Shown: positions 55,451 to 64,000 of the stretch, in pieces
Layout: each line of letters begins with the position of its first letter
Position numbering within the stretch: the stretch's first letter is position 1
Assembly: GCA_025399215.1 (NCBI GenBank)
Contig: MU621167.1
Span: forward strand, 1-64,000
DNA length: 64,000 nucleotides
From: Globomyces pollinis-pini
Lineage: Eukaryota; Chytridiomycota; Chytridiomycetes; Rhizophydiales; Globomycetaceae
Direction: 5' to 3'
Translations under genes and position numbers: made by a program
The notes under the pieces: model-generated
What the model saw: the letters and a program-made list of their open reading frames with translations, nothing else
What the model was told of the DNA's origin: nothing
Database searches by the model: none

Positions 55451-56954
55451 ATGTCGCTCCTTCGAATCTCATCTAAACTTCAAAGAGCCTCATGTGCTTA
55501 CAAACCTTCCTTAAATATCGCTTTATTGAATGCTAATACTAAATTAAATATCAGATTCATGGGTATTTGCTCCCTTTCTCTCATCTTTTAGCTACTGAAA
55601 AAACTATTAAAACTCCTTCGGTATTATCATCCTGATTTTCTTATATTAGATGGGGGAATCTATCACTGAAGGAACTTTGACTGAATGGTTAAAAAGTTAT
55701 CATTTCTTGTGACATTAACCTTTAGAAACTGGAGATTTTGTTCAAAGGGATGAACAAATTGCTACCATCGAAACTGATAAAGTATACTTTGTCTTGATTT
55801 TTTATCCATTGTAGATTGATGTTTCTGTAAACTCTCCTGAAGCTGGGAAAATTGTTGCTTTGTTCGCTCAAGAAGGTGATACTATTGCTGTAGGTGCAGA
55901 TTTATTCAAAGTCGAAGTTGGTGATGTTCCTGCCGATGCTGTTGCACCAAAGGCTACCCCTGCCCCAACTCCAACTCCAGCTCCTGTTGCTGCTACTCCT
56001 CCACCTGCTCCTAAACCTGCAGCACCTACTCCTCCTCCTGCCCCAAAAGCGGCAGCTCCAGTTGCTAAACCTGCTGCTGCTTCGGCTCCAGCTCCTGTAT
56101 TCACCTCCGAGGAAGATTTCCCAGGATACACTATTGGAAATAGAACTGAAAGAACTGTATTTCATTCTTTATCTAAACAAATATTAGATTAAAATGAACA
56201 GAATGAGACAGACTATCGCTAAACGATTAAAGGAATCTCAAACTATCGCTGCTTCATTAACCACCTTTAATGAAATCGACATGACGTAAATTTTTCGATA
56301 CCATTGATTTCTAGCAATTTGATCAATTTACGTAAAAAGTACAAGGATGCTGTTATGGAGAAACATGGTGTCAAACTAGGATTTATGGGTGCTTTTATCA
56401 AAGCATCTGCTGCTGCTTTACAAGAAATTCCAGCTGTTAATGGAAGAATTGAAGGTTTGCAGTTTTTAGGTTGATTCTTTAGGCGACAATATCATATTTT
56501 CCGATTTTGTTGATGTTTCCGTGGCTGTTGCAACCCCTAAAGGTCTTGTTACCCCCGTCCTACGTAATTGTGAATCTTTATCCATTGTACAATTAGAATC
56601 TGCTATGGCAGCACTTGGCAAAAAGGTTTTAGCATTATTCTGATTGTATAGGCTAAATCTAATGCTATTACTATCGAAGATATGGCTGGTGGTACCTTCA
56701 CCATCTCTAATGGTGGTGTTTTTGGCTCATTATACGGTACTCCAATCATTAATCGACCACAATCTGCTGTTCTTGGTATGCATGCCGTTAAGGATCGTGC
56801 TGTTGTAGTTGATGGACAAGTAGTTGTTCGTCCAATGATGTATGTTGCATTAACCTACGATCACCGTATGATTGATGGACGTGAAGCTACTACTTTCTTG
56901 GTTAAAATCAAGGAAGCTATCGAAGATCCAGCTCGATTATTGTTGAATGTTTAA
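55451..56954 (+). CDS. KGD2: Dihydrolipoyllysine succinyltransferase (E2 of 2-oxoglutarate dehydrogenase)
   Basis: Nine exons, 422 aa; introns 29, 29, 30, 33, 31, 29, 28 and 26 nt. The presequence [18 protein letters not shown] is mitochondrial. The lipoyl domain has [15 protein letters not shown] and the lipoyl-lysine loop IETDKIDVSV. The linker (about residues 145-195) is almost pure Ala/Pro. There is no E3-binding domain, as usual for KGD2. The catalytic domain has [46 protein letters not shown], the [14 protein letters not shown] block and the active site [10 protein letters not shown]. It transfers succinyl groups to CoA in the TCA cycle. This indicates a fully respiratory mitochondrion, consistent with the nearby ATP synthase gene. 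Confidence 0.96.
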
Positions 56955-57169
56955 AAAACACAACCTAAAATAAATATTTGAATAACTATCTTATCAAGTT
57001 TATCATTTGCATTCCGATTAGGGACAAATCAATTTAGTGAAATACTGCTATCTATATTAGTTATAGTGTTAGTGTACATTTAGTCTTAGAGAGTGTGGAT
57101 GGTTTCAACAGGTATGCACAGTGGCAATCACAATTCATCCATGCCAACATAGTTTACTTTAACATACAG

Positions 57170-59031
57170 ATGAGAGTAGGAAGACTCCAATCAACTACAT
57201 TAGAAAACATTTGGAAATCTTTAGAACCAAGTTTAGATTCCAAGAATTTAACGTTGGCAACGGATCCAATTCAAAAACAATATATCCCAACAACTGCCGA
57301 TTCCCCACTTTTCCGACTCATATCAATCACTGCTAGTGCAGAGGAATTGCTGGAAGAAGAATCGCGATTACAACAACCTATCGATAGATTACCATCCAGT
57401 AATTTGTCAAATCCTACTTACAAATAGGTGAAAATATGCATAATGGTGTACAAACGAATGGACTTGATTTTGTAACCAGAGGACCGATGACACATCGAGG
57501 AATGAGTGTACCAGAAATCGTTGATACTGGACTTGACCATGTATTGCCGTTACCAAGAGTTGTTGGTAGTTCCACCAGTCTTTTGTCAAACAATATCAGT
57601 CGACAGCCGTCACAATTGAATAATCCTATACCTGAAACGACCACATTTACGCGACCAGTTTTGACAAGTGTCGATATTTCTGCTCGTATCCCTCCAACTA
57701 TTGGATCTTCACAAACATCTACTCACTCACTACGTCTCATCAGTGAACGTAGTGCAACCAATCTTGGCAATCATCCACAATTGATAACTGGTCAAAGTCA
57801 TCGTAATCTATCATTTACAATCAATAACAAATTAAACTCATCACCTGATGCATGGTTAGATGAATATTCCCATATTGATATTGATTGGTCTATGCAAGCC
57901 ATGGATGCTTTACATTCAGCAGCCTTTTACGATTATATTCGTGATGAAAGTAATGTAGAATTATCTGCCATTCGTTTATGTCGAATCATTAAAGATTATA
58001 AACCGAGACAGGTTGCTAATGCTTTATTGTGGATGATTCAAGGATGGTCAATTGAAGGTACTTCAAGATTATTAAAGTATTTTTATATTGTATTAATTTC
58101 AGAACTATTTTTGCGGATTGGTTACCAGATTTAGCAGGGTAATTTGTTTTTCAAGAAATTAAATAATTTATTATTTTAGATGTGTATTCTCATTGATTAG
58201 TCGAACATGGCCTAAACAACCACAATGCAGTTTATGTTGTGCATTTTTACTAATGGCTGAACCATCCAATTCCACTGCACTTTTCCTTCGATCATTAACG
58301 CAAAGTAATATTCATAAAGAAAATTAATAAATAGGTTGGAGTCGACGTGAAAGTATTGAATTAATTACATATTTGGATTCAGTATTGAAATGGGATAACT
58401 TTTATCTCCAAGAAGTTATTACTCTATATTCGAATATCTCCAATAATACGTTTACGAAAAAGAATGTGGAAAGTGAGGTGATGTTACATAAGGAAGAGAA
58501 GAATAAAGAAGAACAGGAATCGAATATTAAATTGTCGATGGCAAATGAAAATCTGGTATGATGACCAATAACATATTAATGTTTTTTAAATAGATGTTGG
58601 CGAATGCTAAGCTAGCAGTTGCGGAATATCAACTGGCTATTTTCAACCATTGGTCCAACTGCCCCGATTGTCAATCCAAGAAAGAATGTAAAGTGATTGA
58701 AGAAATCAAAATCCCTGATTACTACCGTATGGCAGAATCTTCAAGTGATATGACAATGGAAAGTTTTAGAGATTCACTTAACAACCTAACATTTCAATCC
58801 ATTCGTAATTCAATAGGACATGGCTGTAGCACGAATGGTAGTGAAATGAGTAGTACTAATAGTCTGTTTGAAGATTATTGTCAATCAGAACGTGCCGAAT
58901 TGGATACCCCTCCACTAACGCGACGTATTATACTTGATAGTAAAGATTCAAGTAGCAAGCTAAGTAGGTCAAGTAGTAGTTTACAAGTATTATTGGAAAC
59001 CAATCAATTTGATCAACGAACAGTTCCATGA
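57170..59031 (+). CDS. Unrecognised Ser/Thr-rich protein with a conserved-looking Cys-rich core (orphan)
   Basis: Six exons (57170..57398, 57428..58076, 58103..58138, 58180..58304, 58335..58555, 58594..59031), 565 aa; introns 29, 26, 41, 30 and 38 nt. The third exon is 36 nt. The first 200 residues and the last 130 are Ser/Thr/Asn-rich and low-complexity. A central segment of about 200 residues is structured: SMQAMDALHSAAFYDYIRDE, then WMIQGW, IFADWLPDL, a W-P-K-Q-P-Q-C..C-C element and LFLRSLTQ. A lysine/glutamate-rich helical stretch follows (likely coiled coil). I do not recognise it. It has no signal peptide or membrane segment. Confidence 0.65.
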
Positions 59032-59273
59032 ATGAATAAATGCATAACCATTTTTAGTAAGCAGTAGCTATTTCAATTTATTTTTTTGAATTGATGGTAG
59101 CGATACTTGTAAAGCTGTTCTCTTTGGACAATTCCATTAGCATTCGTCACCCATCATTTAATGAATGAGGCGAAGTGAATGAAACTTTTTTCAGTATCCC
59201 ATGCACAGTTTCCCAACAACTTCAATTGTAATCCAAAATCCTTTTTTTTTATTTTGTAGAATTTTTGATTGCA
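59032..59273. other. Intergenic spacer
   Basis: About 240 bp with T-runs; nothing recognisable apart from the presumed promoter of the small membrane-protein gene. Confidence 0.35.
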
Positions 59274-59498
59274 ATGTATTCAGTATATGAAAAAGTTCGG
59301 GATTTAGCAGAAGAACATTCAAATGGTTACAATGATGATGAATCACCTCCAAATAGTCTGGTCTATAATATCATCACCTTTGGTTCATACTTTGTATTTT
59401 ACTTCTAATTTATTAACCTTATTTAGTTTGTAACTCTACCTTTGTTGATTTTACAAATGGTTTATACTCTAGTTTTACTACCTTTTAAACGTCAATAA
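59274..59498 (+). CDS. Small spliced membrane protein, 63 aa
   Basis: Exon 1 is 59274..59393 and exon 2 is 59427..59498, with a 33-nt GT..AG intron. The N-terminal half is soluble and acidic (VRDLAEEHSNGYNDDESPP). The rest forms one or two membrane helices (LVYNIITFGSYFF, then VTLPLLILQMVYTLVLLPF) ending in a basic KRQ. Small ER or mitochondrial membrane proteins with this shape exist in several complexes, but I cannot match one. Its size hides it from ordinary ORF calling. Confidence 0.5.
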
Positions 59499-60077
59499 TT
59501 GATGATTGAATTAATATATTGTATCAAATTTATCATTCAAGGTTTCTTTCATGAAAGTAGCTGTGTCTCTGTCGTATGCGAAATACTAAGATGCACGATA
59601 CCAATGTAAATAAATAAATTACAAAGGGAAACATACAGATATACAAACAATCGGTATTTATAACGACTGATTCCAATCAGTACTTTCTCTTTAGCTTATC
59701 GTTCAATAAGTTTCAATTCCAGTACTTTCTCTTTGGATTTTCTTACTTATAATTCTGTAACCATCACTTTGAATAATAATCAGAATCAACCTAAAATGAA
59801 ATATTCTATTGATGTCACAAATTCAATTTGATGTATGTATTGAAAATCCATAGCCATTTAAAAATTGAATGAAACGAATGAATGCATTTAACTCCTTGAA
59901 ATTTGGACTGGTAATGTATATGTACTTTATACTGGAATCTCACGGATTCAATTCATTATTTCCCCACCAGTAATCCAGCATTTTGCCTCATTGAAACTTT
60001 GGTGGAGAATGGATAAATACAAGTGGAAATTAGTATAAAGGTAAACAAAGTTCAGGCATTTCAATCAACAAAACAGA
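59499..60077. other. Intergenic region
   Basis: About 580 bp between the small membrane protein and the SDR gene. It contains two copies of a 'cagtactttctctttgg'-like stretch (around 59677 and 59720), a short local repeat. No gene seen. Confidence 0.4.
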
Positions 60078-61001
60078 ATGGAAGCAAAAAACGTAATTCT
60101 TATAACCGGAGGAAGTGGTGGAATTGGGTTTGAAATGGCCAGTATATTATCAAAAAATCCAAAAAACATGATTGTAATTGCATCACGAACTGAATCTAAA
60201 AACCATGAAGCAGTGAACAAATTAAAATCAGAAACGCCTGGTGCTTCTGTCACCTCACTGAAATTGGATCTTAATTCGATGTCATCTGTGAAAGAATTTG
60301 CACATCAGTTTCTGGCACAATATGACAGACTTGATTGTTTGTTTTGTAATGCGGGTCTTCTTACTGCAAGTTACAGTCTCAGTCCTGACGGATTCGAATC
60401 TAGCGTGGCAACAAATCATCTTGGTCATTTTTTATTGATTCAACTCTTGTTGAAACTAATTGTGAAGACTAGTGAATCGAAAACAGGAGATGAAAAGGCA
60501 AGAATAATATTAACGAGTTCTTACATCATAAACCCTAAAAACTTCAGTCTTGCTCCCTATCCTAACATCAAACATGGCTTAAAAGAAGCACTTTTACCTG
60601 AAATGCCAAAAGATTATGACTCTATCAGAGCTGTCTCAAATGCTAAATTGCTTGGGGCCTTATCAATGCATCACTTGGCTCAGCTATATCCAAAAATTGT
60701 CGTATCAGTTTATGATCCAGGGTTTGTAACAGGTACGGAAGTTTCCCGAGGAATGAGTACCCCGTTACGATTTGTACATGACTGTATACTGCCAGTTGTC
60801 ATGAAGCCATTTTGGAAACGAGTCAGTTCTGTACAAAGATCAGCAAAGTTTATGGCACATCTGGCAGAATACAGCACCAAAACCGGCACTTACTATTCGG
60901 TTGATTCTGAAGAGGACTGGGTGGATTTGGTGAATGACAAGGTGTTGAAAGAAAATATATGGAATGAAAGTCTGGAAGTTGTTGGTAAATGGATTGAATA
61001 A
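60078..61001 (+). CDS. Short-chain dehydrogenase/reductase family protein, catalytic Tyr replaced
   Basis: Single exon, 307 aa. The Rossmann start is VILITGGSGGIGFEMA (TGxxxGxG) and the NAG motif is LFCNAGLL. The active-site Ser lies in ILTSSYI. The expected Y-x-x-x-K reads V-S-N-A-K in the context RAVSNAKLLG, so the catalytic tyrosine is Val while the lysine is kept. The C-terminal third (YDPGFVTGTEVSRGMS, PFWKRVSSVQRSAKFMAHLAE) resembles the retinol-dehydrogenase/WW-oxidoreductase-like SDR branch. It may have lost reductase activity and kept cofactor or lipid binding. The frame is intact, with no sign of decay. Confidence 0.85.
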   Translation: MEAKNVILITGGSGGIGFEMASILSKNPKNMIVIASRTESKNHEAVNKLKSETPGASVTSLKLDLNSMSSVKEFAHQFLAQYDRLDCLFCNAGLLTASYSLSPDGFESSVATNHLGHFLLIQLLLKLIVKTSESKTGDEKARIILTSSYIINPKNFSLAPYPNIKHGLKEALLPEMPKDYDSIRAVSNAKLLGALSMHHLAQLYPKIVVSVYDPGFVTGTEVSRGMSTPLRFVHDCILPVVMKPFWKRVSSVQRSAKFMAHLAEYSTKTGTYYSVDSEEDWVDLVNDKVLKENIWNESLEVVGKWIE

Positions 61002-61455
61002 AAAAAGAACTTTTTAGTAAATACTATCTGTTTTATGCATAAAAACTTTGGTACAATTGAGGATATCATGTCAAAGTGTTAATAATATCAAAGTGCTAAT
61101 ATCAAATTTATGGTACTTAATCTGAATTATTTTCGGACTAGTATATGAGGATATTAATTAAACGGCTCTTTTGATATCGTAGACGGTTTGATCAACAAAT
61201 ATTGGTCAACAAATTCTGGTTAATCTCTGTCAAAATTGAAGGTAGAAGTCCAATTTCTGGATATCGTATCACTCCAATAGGTCCATGTGATAAACACTTA
61301 AAGAAAATAAGGTCTCAAAAATATTGAGTCCTAAATTCACGCAATGACACCATTCTTTAATTTTCCTTATTTAAGTGTGATTGTTGTGTATCGTTTGCCG
61401 TTCCAGATTAGAATAAATAGTAGATTGAGTGAAAGGCCCCTTACTAACCTTACTG
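61002..61455. other. Intergenic region upstream of the GH45 gene
   Basis: About 450 bp. A small open frame at 61344 has no recognisable features. The true transcription start of the GH45 gene and a possible upstream exon could lie here. Confidence 0.35.
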
Positions 61456-62236
61456 ATGCTTTTGAATGTTATACTGAATTTATTGGCAAATACTACATAT
61501 GCGACTCCCACTTTAGTTCATGTTGTTAATGATGAAATCGGGTCGACTGCGAAACTAGGGTTCAAGTCAATGGCAAAACCAGAGTATGCTTCAAGTACTC
61601 GATACTGGGACTGTTGTAAACCTTCCTATGCATGGTATGGATATACTAGCCATCCAGTTCGTAGTTGTCTATCCGATGGCTGGACTACAGCTGATCCCAC
61701 AATGACCAGTGTCTGTGCCGGAGGTGATGCTTACATGTGCACGGATCAACAACCATTTGCCGATGGTTCAAATCCAAACTTAGCTTATGGTTTTGCAGCC
61801 GCAAATCATCCTGCTTGTTCTTGCTTTCAACTATGGTTTGTTGATGGACCAGCATATGGCAAATCCATGATCGTACAAGTCACAAATGGTGGATCGGACA
61901 TTCAAGGCAATAACTTTGACATTGCAATTCCTGGTGGAGGAGTTGGACAACATAATGGATGCTCGAAGCGTATTTTAATTGATTTTTAATATTTTCTAGA
62001 ATGGGGTGCACCTGGTGATGGTTGGGGTCGTCGATGGGGAGGTGTCTCATACGCTGGTGAATGTGACCAATTACCACGTAGTTTACAATCTGGATGTAGA
62101 TGGAGATTTCAAGATTGGATGAATGGTATACATTTTACTGCTGACTTGATTTTCTATAGGTGCCGATAATCCAAATGTTAACTACGAAAGAGTCTCTTGT
62201 CCTCAACAATTAACTTCCATTTCCCAATGCTGGTAA
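61456..62236 (+). CDS. Secreted GH45 endoglucanase
   Basis: Three exons (61456..61969, 62000..62125, 62160..62236), 238 aa; introns 30 and 34 nt. A signal peptide (MLLNVILNLLANTTYA) precedes a mature protein of about 220 aa. GH45 signatures are STRYWDCCKPS with the catalytic nucleophile-side Asp, DQQPFADGSNPNLAYGFAA and CSCFQLWFVDGPAYGKSMIVQVTN. The second catalytic Asp lies in GNNFDIAIPGGGVG, with the fungal loop QWGAPGDGWGRRWGGV after the first intron. The usual 'KPSCxW' has Tyr instead of Cys (KPSYAW), so one disulfide is probably missing. GH45 enzymes cut beta-1,4-glucan. No cellulose-binding module is attached. It suggests life on plant or algal material. Confidence 0.9.
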
Positions 62237-62339
62237 ACTCTCAAACATCATTAGACTACTGCGTTATATGTTTAAGATATAAATTAAAGTTTTATAGTTT
62301 TATTTACCGGTTTTTGTTCATTGCGACTTTCCAATACAC

Positions 62340-64000
62340 TTAAGTAGAACCGCAGAACGATTCTATAACTCCAAGGGTTCGATTAATCATATGACAATCT
62401 AAAGGACTTTTCCCATAACAAGGGATACTTTGTAAGTTTCCATATTGTATATCTACCATCGTCACTACATCGTGATTTGGAATGATATTGACAAAGTTTG
62501 CCACCAGAGATTCTATTGTAAATCCATATGTTACAGTTTGATAACCCAAACCAGGGGCACAAACTCCAATTCCGGGGATTTGGTACTTTGCAGCCAACAC
62601 TCCAGCTAGCGCACCTCCTAGACTATGGCCTGTTATAACTACTGCTCTTCCATCAGCCTGTAAAAGATCGATTTCTTTACCCAGTACTTCCCAGTACTCT
62701 AGCGGGGCGCTATTTTGGCCAAATCTAATAATATAATAGACCAAATGAGCAACCAGTTCAACTGGCCAAAATTGGACGAATGTACCTTCAGATTAGATGT
62801 ATTTTACGCTTACCAAAATAAGTACTAGCCGTCAGCAATGCTGGTGCAGCATACATATACAAGTCCTCTAAATTATCATTAAATGATTTCGTTCCTCTGA
62901 CAGAAATCACAGTTAGATTTGAAATTTGATGATGAAAAAATCGATGAGTAACAGATCCAACGGTAGGAGGTTGTACTTCAGTAAAGTTTTTCAATTTTGG
63001 ATATCCATTAAAGTTTGCAGGTGTTGGTTGATACATTACTTGGCTCAATTTAACATAATCCACTATTTTTAAACCTTCAATTACGGTGTGACAAAAGGGA
63101 GGTACAACTCGGACTTTGTGATTTTCATTATCTGCAATTGCACTTAGTACTGCAAAGTATGAATTTGTTCCTGCCATCAATCCAATAATCAATGAAGCTA
63201 AAACAGTGACTCCGAGTAAATTGAAAATCACACGCAAATATCGCTTCTTTCTTAACATTTTTGAACTGTTAAATCTTGTTTTCATAACAACGCAATTTGG
63301 ATCTATTGAAATTAATCAAATACCAAATATATACCTTTGTAAGATACATTTAGAATTGTAAATGTCCATAAAACAATTGAGATCGCATGATTATCTAATA
63401 TAATGGACCATATCGAAGTTCCAAGCTCAACCAAGTGAAAGAATAAAAACAAATGATAACGGAATCGAATTTCACGTTCTCCAAACCGTACGAAATGTAA
63501 AAAATCCCTGAGAATAAATGTGATTACAAAGATTGCAACACATAGAGAGTTGTGATATTCAAAACTTGTTTTGAAATATAAGAGTGAAGAGAAGGATACG
63601 AGAATCGCAATCGTTCTGAATATTAATATCAATAGAGCAGGCCATAATCTGTTTCCATTGTAAAAATACCGTCCATTTAATCGACTGTAACAATCATTGT
63701 AGATACGATCAGTGTTAGGAAGAAAGACTGATAACATTGTGATGATCCCCAGGACTGCAACACTAATTCCAATGTAAAGAAACAATTGAGATTTCTAAAT
63801 ACTAGTTAAATTTTTAAATTTTTACCGAACTGCTGGTGAAACTGAATGAAGAAATAACACCAGCTACTCCCATGAATGTAGCTTTTTTAGCAATTGAGAA
63901 ATGTAGGTAATGGCCATCATCAAAACCAGTCAAGGAAACAAATGAAGGGATTAATAGTCCATCATCTGATAGATCAGGAAGTATATGAGTAGCTCGATGT
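62340..64000 (-). CDS. Class 3 (alpha/beta-hydrolase) lipase with N-terminal membrane region; runs off right end
   Basis: Partial gene on the minus strand. The C-terminal exons span 62340-62785 and about 62813-63333, then further exons to the window edge; introns are 27, 32 and 31 nt. The N-terminal part in the window has at least five hydrophobic helices (LGIITMLSVFL, WPALLILIFRTIAILVSF and others), then a further helix near LLGVTVLASLIIGLMAG. The lipase domain has LTVISVRGTKSFND (the oxyanion region), VVITGHSLGGALAGVLAA with the nucleophile Ser in GHSLGG, and an Asp/His pair further on (NHDVVT). The class 3 fold with a membrane anchor resembles diacylglycerol-lipase-like enzymes. Its substrate is unknown. 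A final Cys-rich tail (CYGKSPLDCH) follows. Confidence 0.8.

Noticed and set aside
55868..56165. Open frames on the opposite strand over the Ala/Pro linker of KGD2
   Set aside because: They are low-complexity shadows (Gly/Ala/Val or Ser/Arg repeats) of the repetitive coding linker and have no independent signal.
1..64000. CRISPR arrays, prophage, bacterial operons or insertion sequences
   Set aside because: The window is spliced eukaryotic DNA. No regularly spaced repeats, integrase or transposase coding and no terminal inverted repeats were seen.

Overview
The window is nuclear DNA of an early-diverging, AT-rich fungus that very probably makes flagellated zoospores (chytrid-like). Three kinds of evidence support this. 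The genes include fungal hallmarks: a tripartite Trl1 tRNA ligase, a Sec2-type Rab GEF, a VTS1-like SAM protein, Fes1 and a GH45 cellulase. One gene encodes a cytoplasmic dynein-2 intermediate chain (WDR34 type), which is only expected where intraflagellar transport exists. Gene structure is eukaryotic and very compact, with about 100 introns that I could place by reading frame and homology. Nearly all are 23-38 nt, GT..AG, with a TAAY/TGAC-like branch site a few bases before the AG. Most real proteins are therefore split over several ORFs, and the CDS spans given here are genomic spans including introns. I summed the exons of most spliced genes, and each total is a multiple of three.

Layout. 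1-5 kb: a glutamine-synthetase-like gene running off the left end, a SurE-type phosphatase and two F-box-like/ankyrin genes. A diverged direct repeat lies at 4.1-4.8 kb. 5.5-9.9 kb: a C2H2 zinc-finger factor, a large orphan gene, a third ankyrin gene and a tiny spliced gene. 9.9-16.2 kb (minus): ER UDP-glucose:glycoprotein glucosyltransferase in 21 exons, then an MAP3K-like kinase. 16.2-18.8 kb: a gene-poor stretch with an assembly gap. 18.8-26.5 kb: an orphan, a phospholipid methyltransferase, tRNA ligase and PWP2. 26.6-32.5 kb: Sec2, Fes1, methionine aminopeptidase and FEN1. 33-39 kb: Ccr4, a CHORD-CS co-chaperone, dynein-2 intermediate chain and Utp23. 39-44.4 kb: Vts1, Alg2, a Vma22/CCDC115-like factor and the first PAQR receptor gene. 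44.5-49.5 kb: two more tandem PAQR genes, ATP synthase subunit g, Csl4 and TAF13. 49.5-55 kb: an aldo/keto reductase, a TFIIIC-like WD protein and three small tandem paralogues of an unrecognised family. 55.4-64 kb: 2-oxoglutarate dehydrogenase E2, an orphan, a small membrane protein, an SDR lacking its catalytic Tyr, a secreted GH45 enzyme and a membrane lipase running off the right end.

Most genes are housekeeping. Two themes recur: ER protein quality control and N-glycosylation (UGGT, Alg2, and Trl1, which in yeast also splices HAC1), and RNA metabolism (PWP2, Utp23, Csl4, Ccr4, Vts1, TFIIIC, TAF13). I did not find one novel multi-gene system. The most unusual signals are the extreme intron miniaturisation, a 5-nt microexon in FEN1, head-to-tail introns meeting at AG|GT, and the tandem family of small unknown proteins.
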